From assembly GCF_031119335.1 (NCBI RefSeq), contig NZ_JAVHXT010000007.1, positions 62,001 to 126,000 of the forward strand: a DNA stretch of 64,000 bases. Direction: 5' to 3'. Under the pieces are notes generated by a model. It saw only the letters and a list, made by a program, of their open reading frames with translations. It ran no database searches and was not told the DNA's origin. The DNA is from Pedobacter sp. GTDB lineage: Bacteria; Bacteroidota; Bacteroidia; Sphingobacteriales; Sphingobacteriaceae. Below are positions 50,590-59,298 of the stretch, one piece after another (positions within the stretch are counted from its first letter, which is position 1; each line of letters starts with the position of its first letter). The translations under genes were made by a program, and so were the position numbers.

Positions 50590-53500
50590 TTACTTTTTAG
50601 TAGAATTTAATAATTTAAAATACTCGGCAACTTTGTTTTTGTAGTAATAATTCAAGTTTGGTGGTAATTTCTGTATCAGCTCACTTTCACTTTGCATACT
50701 CTTATTAAATTTTTCTAGCATTTGCTGATAAGAAGGAGGAAACTGTTTTGCGGCATTGCTTTCGCGTTTTTCATCCTGTTCTTGCTCTCGCTGGGCTTTC
50801 TCGGCATCCAATAATTTCACCATCAAGTTTTTTTGGCGGTTAATTGTTTCTTGGCTAATGCGTTTGTTTACCAAATCTAGCTCCGATTGTTTCATTTCCT
50901 GCACGGCCTGGTTCAAATTGCCCAGTGAACCTTTGCCGTCCTTATTTTCTTCTTTGTTAATTTTCTCCAGTGCTTCTCTAATCATTTGTTGCTGCTGCGC
51001 CATTTTAGCAAATTCTTGGCTCATTTGCCCTTTCGGAACAGTACCCATGTTACCTTCACGTTCCATTTTTTCCTTGGCCTGCTGCATATTTTTGTTCAGC
51101 TGTTCTTGCATCTGTTGCAATTGTTGCATGCCTTGTTTTTGCTTGCCTTTACCGCCCTTCGCATTTTTCATTGCGTTTTGCAATTGCTCCAAAGCTTCGT
51201 TAAGCATCAAAGCCAAATTGTTTATAGAAGTCATGGCAAACTGTTGCGAACGATTGGCTTCGCCAGTTCTTCTATCGCCCAAAAATTCTATCGCTTTGCC
51301 CATGTTGAAGTTGATTTTCTCGACCTCGGTATTTACGGCACTTTCAATTTGTGGTACACGTTTACTCAACGAAAACAAACTATCGGCAATGGTTTTCATG
51401 TTATCGCGGATCATGTTCTGCTTTTGTGCCTGGGATACATAAGCCGGATCTGATGCGCCCATTTTACGCAAAGCCATCATTACTTTTTCCTGTTCAAAGG
51501 AAGAACTCAGCAAGTTTTCTAGCAGCTTACGAAGCTCTTGTGCATTTACCTTATTTTCTTCTTCGGCACCAGCTTGCTGCTGTTCTTGCATTTGCTGTGC
51601 CAACTGCTGCATTTGCTGGCTCGCTTGCTGTTGTTTTTCCGAAGCTTTCTGATTGTTATTTTGGTTCAGCTGCTCCTTACTTTCTTGCTGTGTCTGCTCA
51701 ATCTGGTTGGTTTCCTTTTCCGGATTTTTATAATCGTTAGGACGCTCCAAGGCTTGGTTTTTCTTCTCCAGTTCTTGTAGTTCTTTTTTCAGATCCTTGA
51801 AATCTTTATTAAGTTGTTCTTGCTTGCTCTTTAAATCTTGAGGAGAAGAATTTTGCTTCTTGCTCTGGTCAGACAAATCTTTTTGTTCCTTGGCCATCTC
51901 ATTCAAGCGATCGATTTTGTTCTGCAAACTTTGCTCAAACTCCAACTGCTTGTAAAGTTCCAAAATACGGTCAAGTTCGTTTTTTACAGATTTATTGTCC
52001 ATCTGCATTTTTGAAAGTTCCTCTCTCGTTTGATCTTTTCTGTTTTGGTCCATCAACTGTTGCAGCTTTTGCAAAAGCTCTTTGGTTTTTTCATCCAAAA
52101 CATTATTAAAAAGTTCATCAATTTTTTTCTGCTTTTCTTTCAGCTCTTCCGTCAGTTGACCATTTTCCTGTTTGTCGAAATTATTTTTCTCGTTCAGTTC
52201 CTTAATGTCTTTAACCGCTTGGTCTAGCTGTTTTTGCTTATCCAGCAATTGCTCAATTTGCTTTTTATCCTCGAAATTCAACTGTTTTTTATCCAGTAAG
52301 CTTTCGCTCAATTTCTTGCTATCTTTTTCAATGCTGTTGGCCAACTTAATGGTTTGCTCCATTTTCTGTTTCAACGACTGACTGCCTTCAGCAAGTTTTG
52401 CAGCAATTTCTTGTTGCGTTGGCGCTTGGTAGGTTTTAATTTCCGAACGAGTAACTTTTGCACCGTTTACGCCGTCATTATCGGCCACTTCAAAAAAGTA
52501 ATCGATGCTTTGGCCGGCTTTAACCGTAATTTCGTTTAAGTTCCAGAGGTAAAAAAAGTTGTTTTCTATTTGTTGGTTTTTAATGGAAATCGCTTTTGCC
52601 CCCTGCCCAATAACTTTGTTTTTATCCTTAATTTGATATCTGAATTTCAAAGACGAAAAACCATAATCATCATTAATTACACCTGTAAAATATAAAGCTT
52701 TGCTGCTCAAACTATCAGGAGTTTCGGTTACAGAAATGCTAGGAAATTGGTCTTTGATTACGGTAAGTTGATGACTTAGCGAATCGCGTAGGCTTACAAA
52801 CTGATTTTTAGGAACGATTTGGTAATTCGTATTTTGTTTGATGACAGAACTAAAATTGGCAATGTTTTCTACCACGCTAAGCTGATGGATTTTTTGCTGC
52901 AAAATGAAACTGATTTGCTCGCTGTTTTCAGTTTTCAGTTTCCAGTTAACTTTTGTCCCTTCGGGAATGAGCAAATCGCCAACGTTTGCCACATCTTCAC
53001 TTTTTCTTTTCAGGTAAGCTGGATAAGCCAAAGTAGCACTTAAATTTAATAGCGATGGACGTGGTTTTACACTGATAGTATGGCTTGCAGAATTAAATCC
53101 ACCACCGCTAAAACGGACGGCCTTATCTTTTTGAACGTTCTTAAAAGTATAGGTAAAATGACTGATGTCCTGCTTCTCCAATTTGTAGCTGTTCAGGCCG
53201 TCTTCCAAATAAATATCTTGCGGAAATTCATCGCCCGTTAATTTCACTTTAATGGTCAAATCATCGCCCTGCGTAATATTTAAACTCTTGTTCTCGACAA
53301 TAAAATTGAAAGGCGCTTTTGGCAAAACCTCTTCGTTGTAGCGGATAAAACTACTAGTGCCTTCCCGCAAAATTGCTGGGGCAATAATCCCAATCAACAA
53401 AATGATAAAAAGAGGGAGAGCGATGTACTTGATGTGTTTTTTATTATCGCCAAGGTTAATTGCGGTAGAAAAAGGAATAGGTTTTAATTCGTTAATCTTT

Positions 53501-53904
53501 TGGTCAATTCCAGCCAAAATTAGCGCACTGTTCTGTGGCGAATTGTCTGCCAGTTCTTTGAGCTGTAAAGTATTCAATAACCTATCCTTAACATTAAAGA
53601 AATGATTTCCAATTAAGTTTGAGGCTTCTTCGAGACTTAAGGTTTTGCCTAACTTGAAATAAGATAGCGCAGGTTTTACAATCCAGAAGAGAATTGCGGT
53701 TAAGGATACCGCGATAAAAGCGTAAAAAAGTAGTGTTTTGGTAGAGATGCTTGGATAACTGTAGAAAATCCAAACGAAAAGGAATAAATACAGGCTTAAA
53801 ATTAAGGCAGCAGCATATATGCTACCACGTAAAAGTTTATTGAGATAAAACTTTCGGGTAAACTCATTGATTTTCGATATCAGTAAGTTATAGTTGTTGC
53901 CCAT
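50590..53904 (-). CDS. DUF4175-family membrane protein
   Basis: The 1104-residue protein has two transmembrane helices in the first 75 residues and one at about 155-175, then beta-rich domains (about 190-480) suggesting a periplasmic part. A very long Gln/Glu/Lys-rich coiled coil follows (about 500-1060) with runs such as QQQASQQMQQLAQQMQEQQQ. This matches DUF4175, a Bacteroidota family often near MoxR/BatA-type genes; none are adjacent here. Function unknown. The coiled coil makes many antisense ORFs that are shadows. Confidence 0.85.
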   Translation of the reverse strand: MGNNYNLLISKINEFTRKFYLNKLLRGSIYAAALILSLYLFLFVWIFYSYPSISTKTLLFYAFIAVSLTAILFWIVKPALSYFKLGKTLSLEEASNLIGNHFFNVKDRLLNTLQLKELADNSPQNSALILAGIDQKINELKPIPFSTAINLGDNKKHIKYIALPLFIILLIGIIAPAILREGTSSFIRYNEEVLPKAPFNFIVENKSLNITQGDDLTIKVKLTGDEFPQDIYLEDGLNSYKLEKQDISHFTYTFKNVQKDKAVRFSGGGFNSASHTISVKPRPSLLNLSATLAYPAYLKRKSEDVANVGDLLIPEGTKVNWKLKTENSEQISFILQQKIHQLSVVENIANFSSVIKQNTNYQIVPKNQFVSLRDSLSHQLTVIKDQFPSISVTETPDSLSSKALYFTGVINDDYGFSSLKFRYQIKDKNKVIGQGAKAISIKNQQIENNFFYLWNLNEITVKAGQSIDYFFEVADNDGVNGAKVTRSEIKTYQAPTQQEIAAKLAEGSQSLKQKMEQTIKLANSIEKDSKKLSESLLDKKQLNFEDKKQIEQLLDKQKQLDQAVKDIKELNEKNNFDKQENGQLTEELKEKQKKIDELFNNVLDEKTKELLQKLQQLMDQNRKDQTREELSKMQMDNKSVKNELDRILELYKQLEFEQSLQNKIDRLNEMAKEQKDLSDQSKKQNSSPQDLKSKQEQLNKDFKDLKKELQELEKKNQALERPNDYKNPEKETNQIEQTQQESKEQLNQNNNQKASEKQQQASQQMQQLAQQMQEQQQAGAEEENKVNAQELRKLLENLLSSSFEQEKVMMALRKMGASDPAYVSQAQKQNMIRDNMKTIADSLFSLSKRVPQIESAVNTEVEKINFNMGKAIEFLGDRRTGEANRSQQFAMTSINNLALMLNEALEQLQNAMKNAKGGKGKQKQGMQQLQQMQEQLNKNMQQAKEKMEREGNMGTVPKGQMSQEFAKMAQQQQMIREALEKINKEENKDGKGSLGNLNQAVQEMKQSELDLVNKRISQETINRQKNLMVKLLDAEKAQREQEQDEKRESNAAKQFPPSYQQMLEKFNKSMQSESELIQKLPPNLNYYYKNKVAEYFKLLNSTKK

Positions 53905-53914
53905 TTAGTTGTTT

Positions 53915-53985
53915 AAATTAAACACATAGACACATAGAAATTTGCTATGCAATTGCGTAAATCAAAAAGCTCTGTGTCTATGTGG
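53915..53985. repeat. Inverted-repeat element, CACATAGACACATAG family
   Basis: AACACATAGACACATAG at the left and CTGTGTCTATGTGG at the right enclose about 40 bases, between the DUF4175 and GDPD genes. Same family as the element before rmuC, with a different centre. Confidence 0.55.
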
Positions 53986-54170
53986 TATATCCGTATGTAA
54001 AACGACAATAAAGGTAAAAAATGTGCGTCTAAATAAAAATAGGCGAATTAGATTGAAAAAACTTTCGAATTGTTTTGAGTAAATGATGCGAAAGCGTAAA
54101 TTAGAAACAAAATACAACAATTTAAAACCTTCGGTAAGATTTTTATCTTCGAATAAAACTAAATACACAA

Positions 54171-54953
54171 ATGAACAAGAAACTTTTTGTAGCTATTTTA
54201 GCACTAATGATTACAGGAACAGCATTGGCACAAAAGCAAATTAAATCGTGGAACAAAAATTTGGTTATTGCGCATAGGGGAGCGTGGAAAACGCAAAGCA
54301 TGCCCGAAAACTCTATTGCATCATTAAAGGAAGCCATTAGGTTAGGCTGTTTCGGTAGCGAGTTTGATGTTCAGTTTACCAAAGACGGTATTCCGGTAGT
54401 GAACCACAATGCTGATTTTTTAGGTAAAGACATTGCAACCAGCACCTACCAAGAACTGTTGGATTACAAAAAACTGAGCAACGGCGAAAATATTCCAACA
54501 TTGGTAGAATATTTAAAAGCTGGCATGAAGCAGAAAAAAACAAAGTTGATTTTAGAAATTAAACCTCAAAAAACGCAGGAAAGGGAAGAGGCTTTGGCAA
54601 AGGCAGTAATTGCTACGGTTAAAGAGCTAAAAGCTGCACCTTGGGTAGAATACATTACTTTCAGCCATTTTATTGGCAAATATGTAATTGCTAATGTACC
54701 TGGCGCAAAGGTTTCTTATCTAAATGGCGAAATTGCACCAGCACAGTTAAAAGAGGAAGGTTTTTACGGACTGGATTACAACCAAAGCGTGTTCAAGAAA
54801 AACCCAGATTGGATTAAGCAGGCTAAAGATTTAGGCTTAATCATTAATGTGTGGACGGTAAATGCAGCAAAAGACATGGATTTGTTTTTAAACCAAAAAG
54901 TGGATTACATTACCACCAACGAACCAGAATTGCTTTTTACGAAGATAAAGTAA
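54171..54953 (+). CDS. Exported glycerophosphodiester phosphodiesterase
   Basis: The 260-residue protein has a signal peptide (cleaved after ALA near residue 20) and the GDPD domain: NLVIAHRGAWKTQSMPENSI with the first catalytic His, SEFDVQFTKDGIPVVNHNADF with the Glu/Asp metal ligands and the second His, LEIKP, and NVWTVNAAKDMDLFLNQKVDYITTNEPEL near the C-terminus. Hydrolyses glycerophosphodiesters such as lipid head-group products to glycerol-3-phosphate and alcohol, probably in the periplasm. Confidence 0.94.
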   Translation: MNKKLFVAILALMITGTALAQKQIKSWNKNLVIAHRGAWKTQSMPENSIASLKEAIRLGCFGSEFDVQFTKDGIPVVNHNADFLGKDIATSTYQELLDYKKLSNGENIPTLVEYLKAGMKQKKTKLILEIKPQKTQEREEALAKAVIATVKELKAAPWVEYITFSHFIGKYVIANVPGAKVSYLNGEIAPAQLKEEGFYGLDYNQSVFKKNPDWIKQAKDLGLIINVWTVNAAKDMDLFLNQKVDYITTNEPELLFTKIK

Positions 54954-54970
54954 TTGGTTAAATGATAAAT

Positions 54971-55003
54971 GGCCCCATCCGCAAACGGATGGGGTTTTTT
55001 ATT
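54971..55003 (+). terminator. Intrinsic terminator of the GDPD gene
   Basis: CCCCATCCG and CGGATGGGG form a 9-bp stem with a CAAA loop, followed by TTTTTTATTT, 20 bases past the stop. Confidence 0.9.
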
Positions 55004-55151
55004 TAAGAGGTATTTTGCGTAACGTTTTGGGTAGTGGCGGATTTTTAGTATAAATCCCGGGCGAAGCCGTTCGGCCTCGCTTTATTGAATTTGACCATTT
55101 GCTCAAGTGTAAGTTTTACCTTGCCTTCTAAAACGAGGGTAAAAACATCTT

Positions 55152-55175
55152 TCTGGCGCAAGCGTCCGCTTGTGC
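55152..55175. repeat. REP-like hairpin directly at the RAYT 3' end
   Basis: CTGGCGCAAGCGTCCGCTTG continues as TGCC. GGCGCAAGCG pairs with CGCTTGTGCC (one G-U pair). It abuts the stop codon of the RAYT gene, and an 18-base part recurs on the other side of the gene (17 of 18 identical). Confidence 0.7.
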
Positions 55176-55724
55176 CTATTCCAAAAATCTTATCTCCAAC
55201 AGGCCTTTTTCTCCTGCATAATCTCTTGCGCTGCTATAAACGTAATCTTCTGCAGAAGAAACAAAACCAGAAACCACGGGATTTTGGTGCAGATATGCTA
55301 ATTTCTGTTCCATCATGTAATTGTCCCAAAGTTCTATCGGATGATTGTCTTGCTGCCATAACTGAAAATCTTTATTATTGCTATTCTGTTTCCCTGCCCG
55401 TTCCATCATCCACAATAGCCATTCTTTTCTGCTCTCCTGCGGATGCTCAGTAATTGCTTTTCTTAATGTCCTGGAAGTATGGCTCTTGAAATCCCTCAAT
55501 ATATCTTCCATCTTGTTGCCGCTTGTACCAATAATTAAATGCACATGGCTGGTCATGATACACCATGCGTACACCACCAAGCCTTTTTCTTTTTGGCAGT
55601 ACCTAAGGCTGTCCAACAGCACTTCTCTATACTCGTTCCGCACAAACAGATCTAGCCAATATACTGTTGCAAAGCTTACAAAGTATGGCAAGCTTTGGTC
55701 TCTTATCTTGTATTTACTACTCAT
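55176..55724 (-). CDS. REP-associated tyrosine transposase (RAYT, Y1/HUH family)
   Basis: The 182-residue protein has WCIMTSHVHLIIGTSG (about residues 53-68) with the HUH motif HVH, LRDFKSHTSRTLRKAI, and the C-terminal signature MMEQKLAYLHQNPVVSGFVSSAEDYVYSSARDY, whose early Tyr is the expected nucleophile. RAYTs are related to IS200/IS605 transposases and process REP palindromes with single-strand chemistry; they are usually single-copy and domesticated. REP-like hairpins flank it on both sides. The sequence is full length, so it may be active. Confidence 0.9.
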   Translation of the reverse strand: MSSKYKIRDQSLPYFVSFATVYWLDLFVRNEYREVLLDSLRYCQKEKGLVVYAWCIMTSHVHLIIGTSGNKMEDILRDFKSHTSRTLRKAITEHPQESRKEWLLWMMERAGKQNSNNKDFQLWQQDNHPIELWDNYMMEQKLAYLHQNPVVSGFVSSAEDYVYSSARDYAGEKGLLEIRFLE

Positions 55725-55780
55725 ATTACAAGATAATTATTTTTTAGTTAGAAAGATAAAGCCATAAAGCAAAGCTCAGT

Positions 55781-55803
55781 CTGGCGCTAGCGTCCGCTGG
55801 GGA
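55781..55803. repeat. REP-like sequence upstream of the RAYT gene
   Basis: CTGGCGCTAGCGTCCGCTGG repeats, in direct orientation, the 18-base core of the hairpin at the other end of the RAYT gene (one difference). The stretch up to 56015 contains further hairpin-prone GC-rich fragments (for example near 55840-55870 and CGCCCGGGC near 55975-55983) and no gene. Confidence 0.6.
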
Positions 55804-56015
55804 CTAGTTCTAAAAAAACCTAATTAGTTATAGACACAAGCACCGCTACGCTAATGCTTGCGCTAGACCAATTGCTTGGGCCAGATGGGGCTTTAAGTTT
55901 CGCCCGAAATGGAAGCAAAGCCAAAGCTTTATTACTAACTTAAATATTAATTACTGAAGAACAAAGTTTTGCATCGCCCGGGCTTAACTTAAAACCGCTG
56001 TTATGGGCAGGTTGT

Positions 56016-56824
56016 TTACGGAAAGCCCCTTGATAGTTTGATTAGATCGTTTGATGACTGAATTAGGACAAAGCTGTGTCCATACATAAATTCTTCTCCG
56101 TTTTGGTAAGCTTCTAATTGAAGGAACATATTTTGTCCGCTGAACTCAAAGTTGTAATTATAGTAGATGTTTCTGTCTTTTCTATGAAGTACAAGTTTAG
56201 TAGGATTAATAAATTCGATGTAGTCGTGTGTTACTGTATCCTTTATTATTCTAGTCAGGTTGCATAATGATGTCAAAGGTAATTTATCTAAAAGAGTATT
56301 TTCTTTCCATTTCCCTTTTAAGACTTGAAAATATTCTGCACTTTTAGTTGCCTTCTTTATTTCAAGTGAGTTCAAGTAAGCTCCAAAAATTTGTTGCTTT
56401 ATTCTAGAAAATGTCAAGTTTTGCCAATCGCAAAATCGATTTATTTTTATTGTGTCATTATCTTTAATTACCGTGTAGTATTGAACATATGAACTTACAG
56501 ATTTTTCTTTACAAGGTTTAGATTTGTATTTTGCCGTTAAGGATAAAAAAGAGTCGAGAGTTTTTTTTTTTGATATCTATCTAATTTTATATCTGATATG
56601 AGGACTTTGTCTGTATTAGGATGAGCAATGCTTCCGATAATATTGTCGCCTATTTTCTTAAAGTAAAGTTCTTCATATGACATTACTTCGTCTCCATGTT
56701 GAAATCCAATTGTTAAAGTTCTGAAGGAAGTTGTCGAACTTTGACAGTTAACGAATAACACTGTTGCTAGTAGGATTAATAATTTAAAATGTCTTAGCAT
56801 TCTTAAGTTTTTAAACTTGCCCAT
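56016..56824 (-). pseudogene. Lipoprotein gene split by a frameshift at an A11 tract
   Basis: Two minus-strand frames form one gene. The first (56824 to 56537) encodes a lipoprotein signal (LFVNC, Cys at about residue 27) and about 85 residues, ending shortly after KKK. The second is open from the poly-A tract through 56016 (TLDSFLSLTAKYKSKPCKEK and beyond, including the in-frame Met at 56417). The break lies at 11 consecutive A on the minus strand (56561-56571). Nine or twelve A would join the frames into about 269-270 residues. Function unknown. The cause may be a sequencing error, mutation, phase variation or slippage. Confidence 0.75.
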
Positions 56825-57130
56825 AACTAGTATATATGTCTGATCTTGTCAGACAAAGCCAACCTAAATCAGGTTGCTTTATGCAACTAATTTATTAAAT
56901 CAATTGCATATTAAAAACTGTTGAGGATTGTTTTAAATATGTAGTTGAGCATTTTGCTTTTATTGCACAACCATTGTAAAATAAACCTTGGCGAAGCGGT
57001 TTCCCGATGTTCTGTATCTGCTTGCATTATTGCACAGGCCTCATCGGGATTAGCGAAAGCAAAGGGCTGCTTTTGCCATGGGCACTGATGGTGCTTTTCA
57101 AAAAAGAACATATAAAAAAAGAGCGCATAA

Positions 57131-57165
57131 AAAAAAGTCCCAACCACTAGGCTGGGACTTTTTCT
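57131..57165 (-). terminator. Intrinsic terminator of the cold-shock gene
   Basis: AAGTCCCA and TGGGACTT with additional inner pairing (CC/GG) form a stem bounded by A- and T-runs on either strand, 20 bases past the csp stop. Confidence 0.85.
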
Positions 57166-57184
57166 TGGTAAAATATGATAATAA

Positions 57185-57376
57185 TTAGATTACTTTCACA
57201 TTAACGGCGTTTAAGCCTTTTCTACCGTTTTCAACGTCGTATTGAACTTTGTCGTTTTCACGAATTTCGTCGATAAGGCCTGTTGAATGTACGAAGATTT
57301 CAGCGTCACCATTTGCTGGTACGATAAATCCAAAACCTTTAGTTACATTGAAAAATTTTACTGTTCCTTCTTGCAT
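57185..57376 (-). CDS. Cold-shock domain protein (CspA family)
   Basis: The 63-residue OB-fold nucleic-acid chaperone has GTVKFFNVTKGFGFIVP (RNP1 KGFGFI) and AEIFVHSTGL (RNP2-like FVHST), ending NVKVI. Typical length for Bacteroidota Csp. A plausible Bacteroidota-type promoter lies upstream on the minus strand: TTTG-like at 57426-57429 and TACCTTGC at 57396-57403 (low confidence), leaving a short leader. Single-gene unit with a terminator. Confidence 0.96.
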   Translation of the reverse strand: MQEGTVKFFNVTKGFGFIVPANGDAEIFVHSTGLIDEIRENDKVQYDVENGRKGLNAVNVKVI

Positions 57377-57465
57377 TATATTATGTATTAAGTTTGCAAG
57401 GTACAGATTTAAATCTAATTACAAGCAAAACTTGATTTTTTTCAAAATTATAACCTTTAGCGACG

Positions 57466-58395
57466 CTAACGATTGCCGGCCAAACTAATGGTGATTTCGC
57501 TAGAGTGTGGAATGCCTATTGTTGTACCTGGTTTAATGAAAAGTAAGTTTTTAAGGTAAACATCTGCTATGCCTTGTATCAATTTTTTACGGTAGGGCAT
57601 ATCGTCTGGCAAAACACCCTGAATCCGGTTTACATATAAGTTCCCTTTCACATCTACAATTACCGAAAAGCGATAACGAAACTGCTTGTACGATTTGTTG
57701 ATCTCGATTTTGTACTCCGGGTACATATAAGCGTAAGATTTCCTGTGCGCACCGCTATCTGCATAACCAATCAATTTTACAGAAACGTTTTTGCTGTTGG
57801 GCTTTAATTCTACAATCTCGGTGGCTGCAAAGGCGGTATCAGGGTTTGCTGGATGTTTGTAGGTCTTTTCTGCTAGTTTTTTAATAAACGCAGTGTCTTG
57901 CTTGGTAGGTCGCTGTAATTCGCCAACGGTGGTTTTTAGCACTTTTTCAATGTAGTCTTTGGTGTAATAGGTAGAGTTTACATCAGATACTTCTCCCTTT
58001 GCGATAACAAGCGCTTCTACCTGTAAGCGTTGTAAAATCAAACTGTCTTTAGCAATTGTTTTTGCCCTAAAGTATTCGCGAGCAAAGTTGTAAATCTGCC
58101 CATGGTCGTGTAGCAAATAGAAAGCTTCCATGCCTCGCTTTTCTGGACTGTAAGCCAACATCGTATCGGGAGCTTTGTGCTCTATAATCCAGTTTGGCAC
58201 CAACATAAAGCCATCTTTGTTAAAGGATAGACCATTGCTGAAGCGCCTTTTCACTTCGTAAAACCTAATGCCATCTACATCTTTAAAGGTCAAACCCGTG
58301 GTAGGGTTTTTTCCGTCTGCTCCTTTGTTTTGGTTGTTGCAGGCGTATAAAGAAAGGGCAAGTAAAAATAGACAGGTTAAGCGGGTAAATTTCAT
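57466..58395 (-). CDS. Lipoprotein of unknown function
   Basis: About 309 residues from the ATG at 58395, preferred over 58413 because it starts the signal peptide (MKFTRLTCLFLLALSLYAC, lipobox LYAC). The mature protein contains VDGIRFYEVKRRFSNGLSFNKDGF, VELKPNSKNVSVKLIGYADSG and a C-terminal segment YRFSVIVDVKGNLYVNRIQGVLPDDMPYRKKLIQGIADVYLKNLLFIKPGTT that looks somewhat like TonB-type C-terminal domains. No firm family match. It lies 30 bases downstream of the phosphodiester glycosidase gene and is probably co-transcribed. Confidence 0.68.
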   Translation of the reverse strand: MKFTRLTCLFLLALSLYACNNQNKGADGKNPTTGLTFKDVDGIRFYEVKRRFSNGLSFNKDGFMLVPNWIIEHKAPDTMLAYSPEKRGMEAFYLLHDHGQIYNFAREYFRAKTIAKDSLILQRLQVEALVIAKGEVSDVNSTYYTKDYIEKVLKTTVGELQRPTKQDTAFIKKLAEKTYKHPANPDTAFAATEIVELKPNSKNVSVKLIGYADSGAHRKSYAYMYPEYKIEINKSYKQFRYRFSVIVDVKGNLYVNRIQGVLPDDMPYRKKLIQGIADVYLKNLLFIKPGTTIGIPHSSEITISLAGNR

Positions 58396-58425
58396 GTTAT
58401 GGTATAAAGGCATTTTGCTGCAAAT

Positions 58426-59292
58426 TTATTGTTTGCCTTTGATAAATATAACGTTGGCCACCTTTCTTTCGCCTTCGTGGTCCCATTTTTTATTATCTGA
58501 TGGATGGTTGACTACGCCATTTTCGCCATAACCGTTCACCCAAAGTGCGGTAGAGCCTCCACCGTCTAAATTAATGGCATTGCTGCAGCCCAACCACTTC
58601 ATGATTTTGGTGAGTTCAAAAAGACTCATTCCTGCAGATTGGTTTTGTCTTCCATCAACGGTGAGTAGCAAAACGCTGCCATCGGGCCTAATTCCTATTG
58701 CACTACGTGGATGCCTAGCTTTGTTGAACGAAATGGAGTCTAAAGGTTCATTTTTGTCGTTTAAAATCAGCAGAGGCCCACTTACCATCACGTTTTTATC
58801 TGTAAGGGAATTTTCCCAATTTTCACTGCTGTCCCATTTTTTTATGGCAATTTGCTCGTTGTTTATCACCACAGCCGCCTCTTGGTGGAAGGTTCTTTTG
58901 TTGTTTTTATCTAACCTTGTTGCGTTAATAATCGTGTCGTTTACTTTGAGGAAATCTACGGAGCCACCGTTTTTCATGTCGAAAAATGTACCGTTAATTA
59001 CCGCTGTAGCATTATATTTTTTGGCAAAGGCCGATGTTTTGATGAGTTCTTTGCTATCGTAGCCGATATAAAACTTAGGTGCCTTTTTGTGATTTTTTAC
59101 TTCAACAAAGCTGATGTACTGGTTGGCTTTAAACAGCGAGCTGTCAGAAAATTGATAGGTGTAAACCTTTGTTTTTTTGGCTACCGATTGTTTCTCCCAT
59201 TTTGCTTTTGAAAAGCGTAAAGAGTCGGTGTTTTGAGCAAACAAATTACCCGAAATAAGGGCTAGGAAAAGTACGCGGAAAAGAGTTTTCAT
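58426..59292 (-). CDS. Phosphodiester glycosidase family (NAGPA-domain) exported protein
   Basis: The 288-residue protein has a signal peptide (cleaved after FA near residue 19) and the NAGPA core: TAVINGTFFDMKNGG, RHPRSAIGIRPDGSVLLLTVDGRQNQSAGMSLFEL, NAINLDGGGSTALWVNGYGENGVVNHPSD and a closing KVANVIFI. The family is named after the enzyme that uncovers mannose-6-phosphate and includes cell-wall-related glycosidases in bacteria. Likely periplasmic; the physiological substrate is unknown. It lies six bases from the upstream aspartic-protease-like gene, so the three leftward genes may form an operon. Confidence 0.9.
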   Translation of the reverse strand: MKTLFRVLFLALISGNLFAQNTDSLRFSKAKWEKQSVAKKTKVYTYQFSDSSLFKANQYISFVEVKNHKKAPKFYIGYDSKELIKTSAFAKKYNATAVINGTFFDMKNGGSVDFLKVNDTIINATRLDKNNKRTFHQEAAVVINNEQIAIKKWDSSENWENSLTDKNVMVSGPLLILNDKNEPLDSISFNKARHPRSAIGIRPDGSVLLLTVDGRQNQSAGMSLFELTKIMKWLGCSNAINLDGGGSTALWVNGYGENGVVNHPSDNKKWDHEGERKVANVIFIKGKQ

Positions 59293-59298
59293 TTGTGT

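Noticed and set aside
50756..52539. Several plus-strand ORFs of 60-228 residues opposite the DUF4175 gene
   Set aside because: They arise from the low-complexity Gln/Lys/Glu coiled coil read in antisense and have Leu/Phe/Cys-rich translations.
55085..55767. Plus-strand ORFs opposite the RAYT gene
   Set aside because: Antisense shadows of an intact transposase with recognisable HUH and Tyr motifs on the minus strand.
56911..57147. 78-residue minus-strand ORF
   Set aside because: It begins inside the csp terminator, runs through hairpin-prone sequence (CCCGATG/CATCGGG) and resembles no known protein; probably translated repeat.
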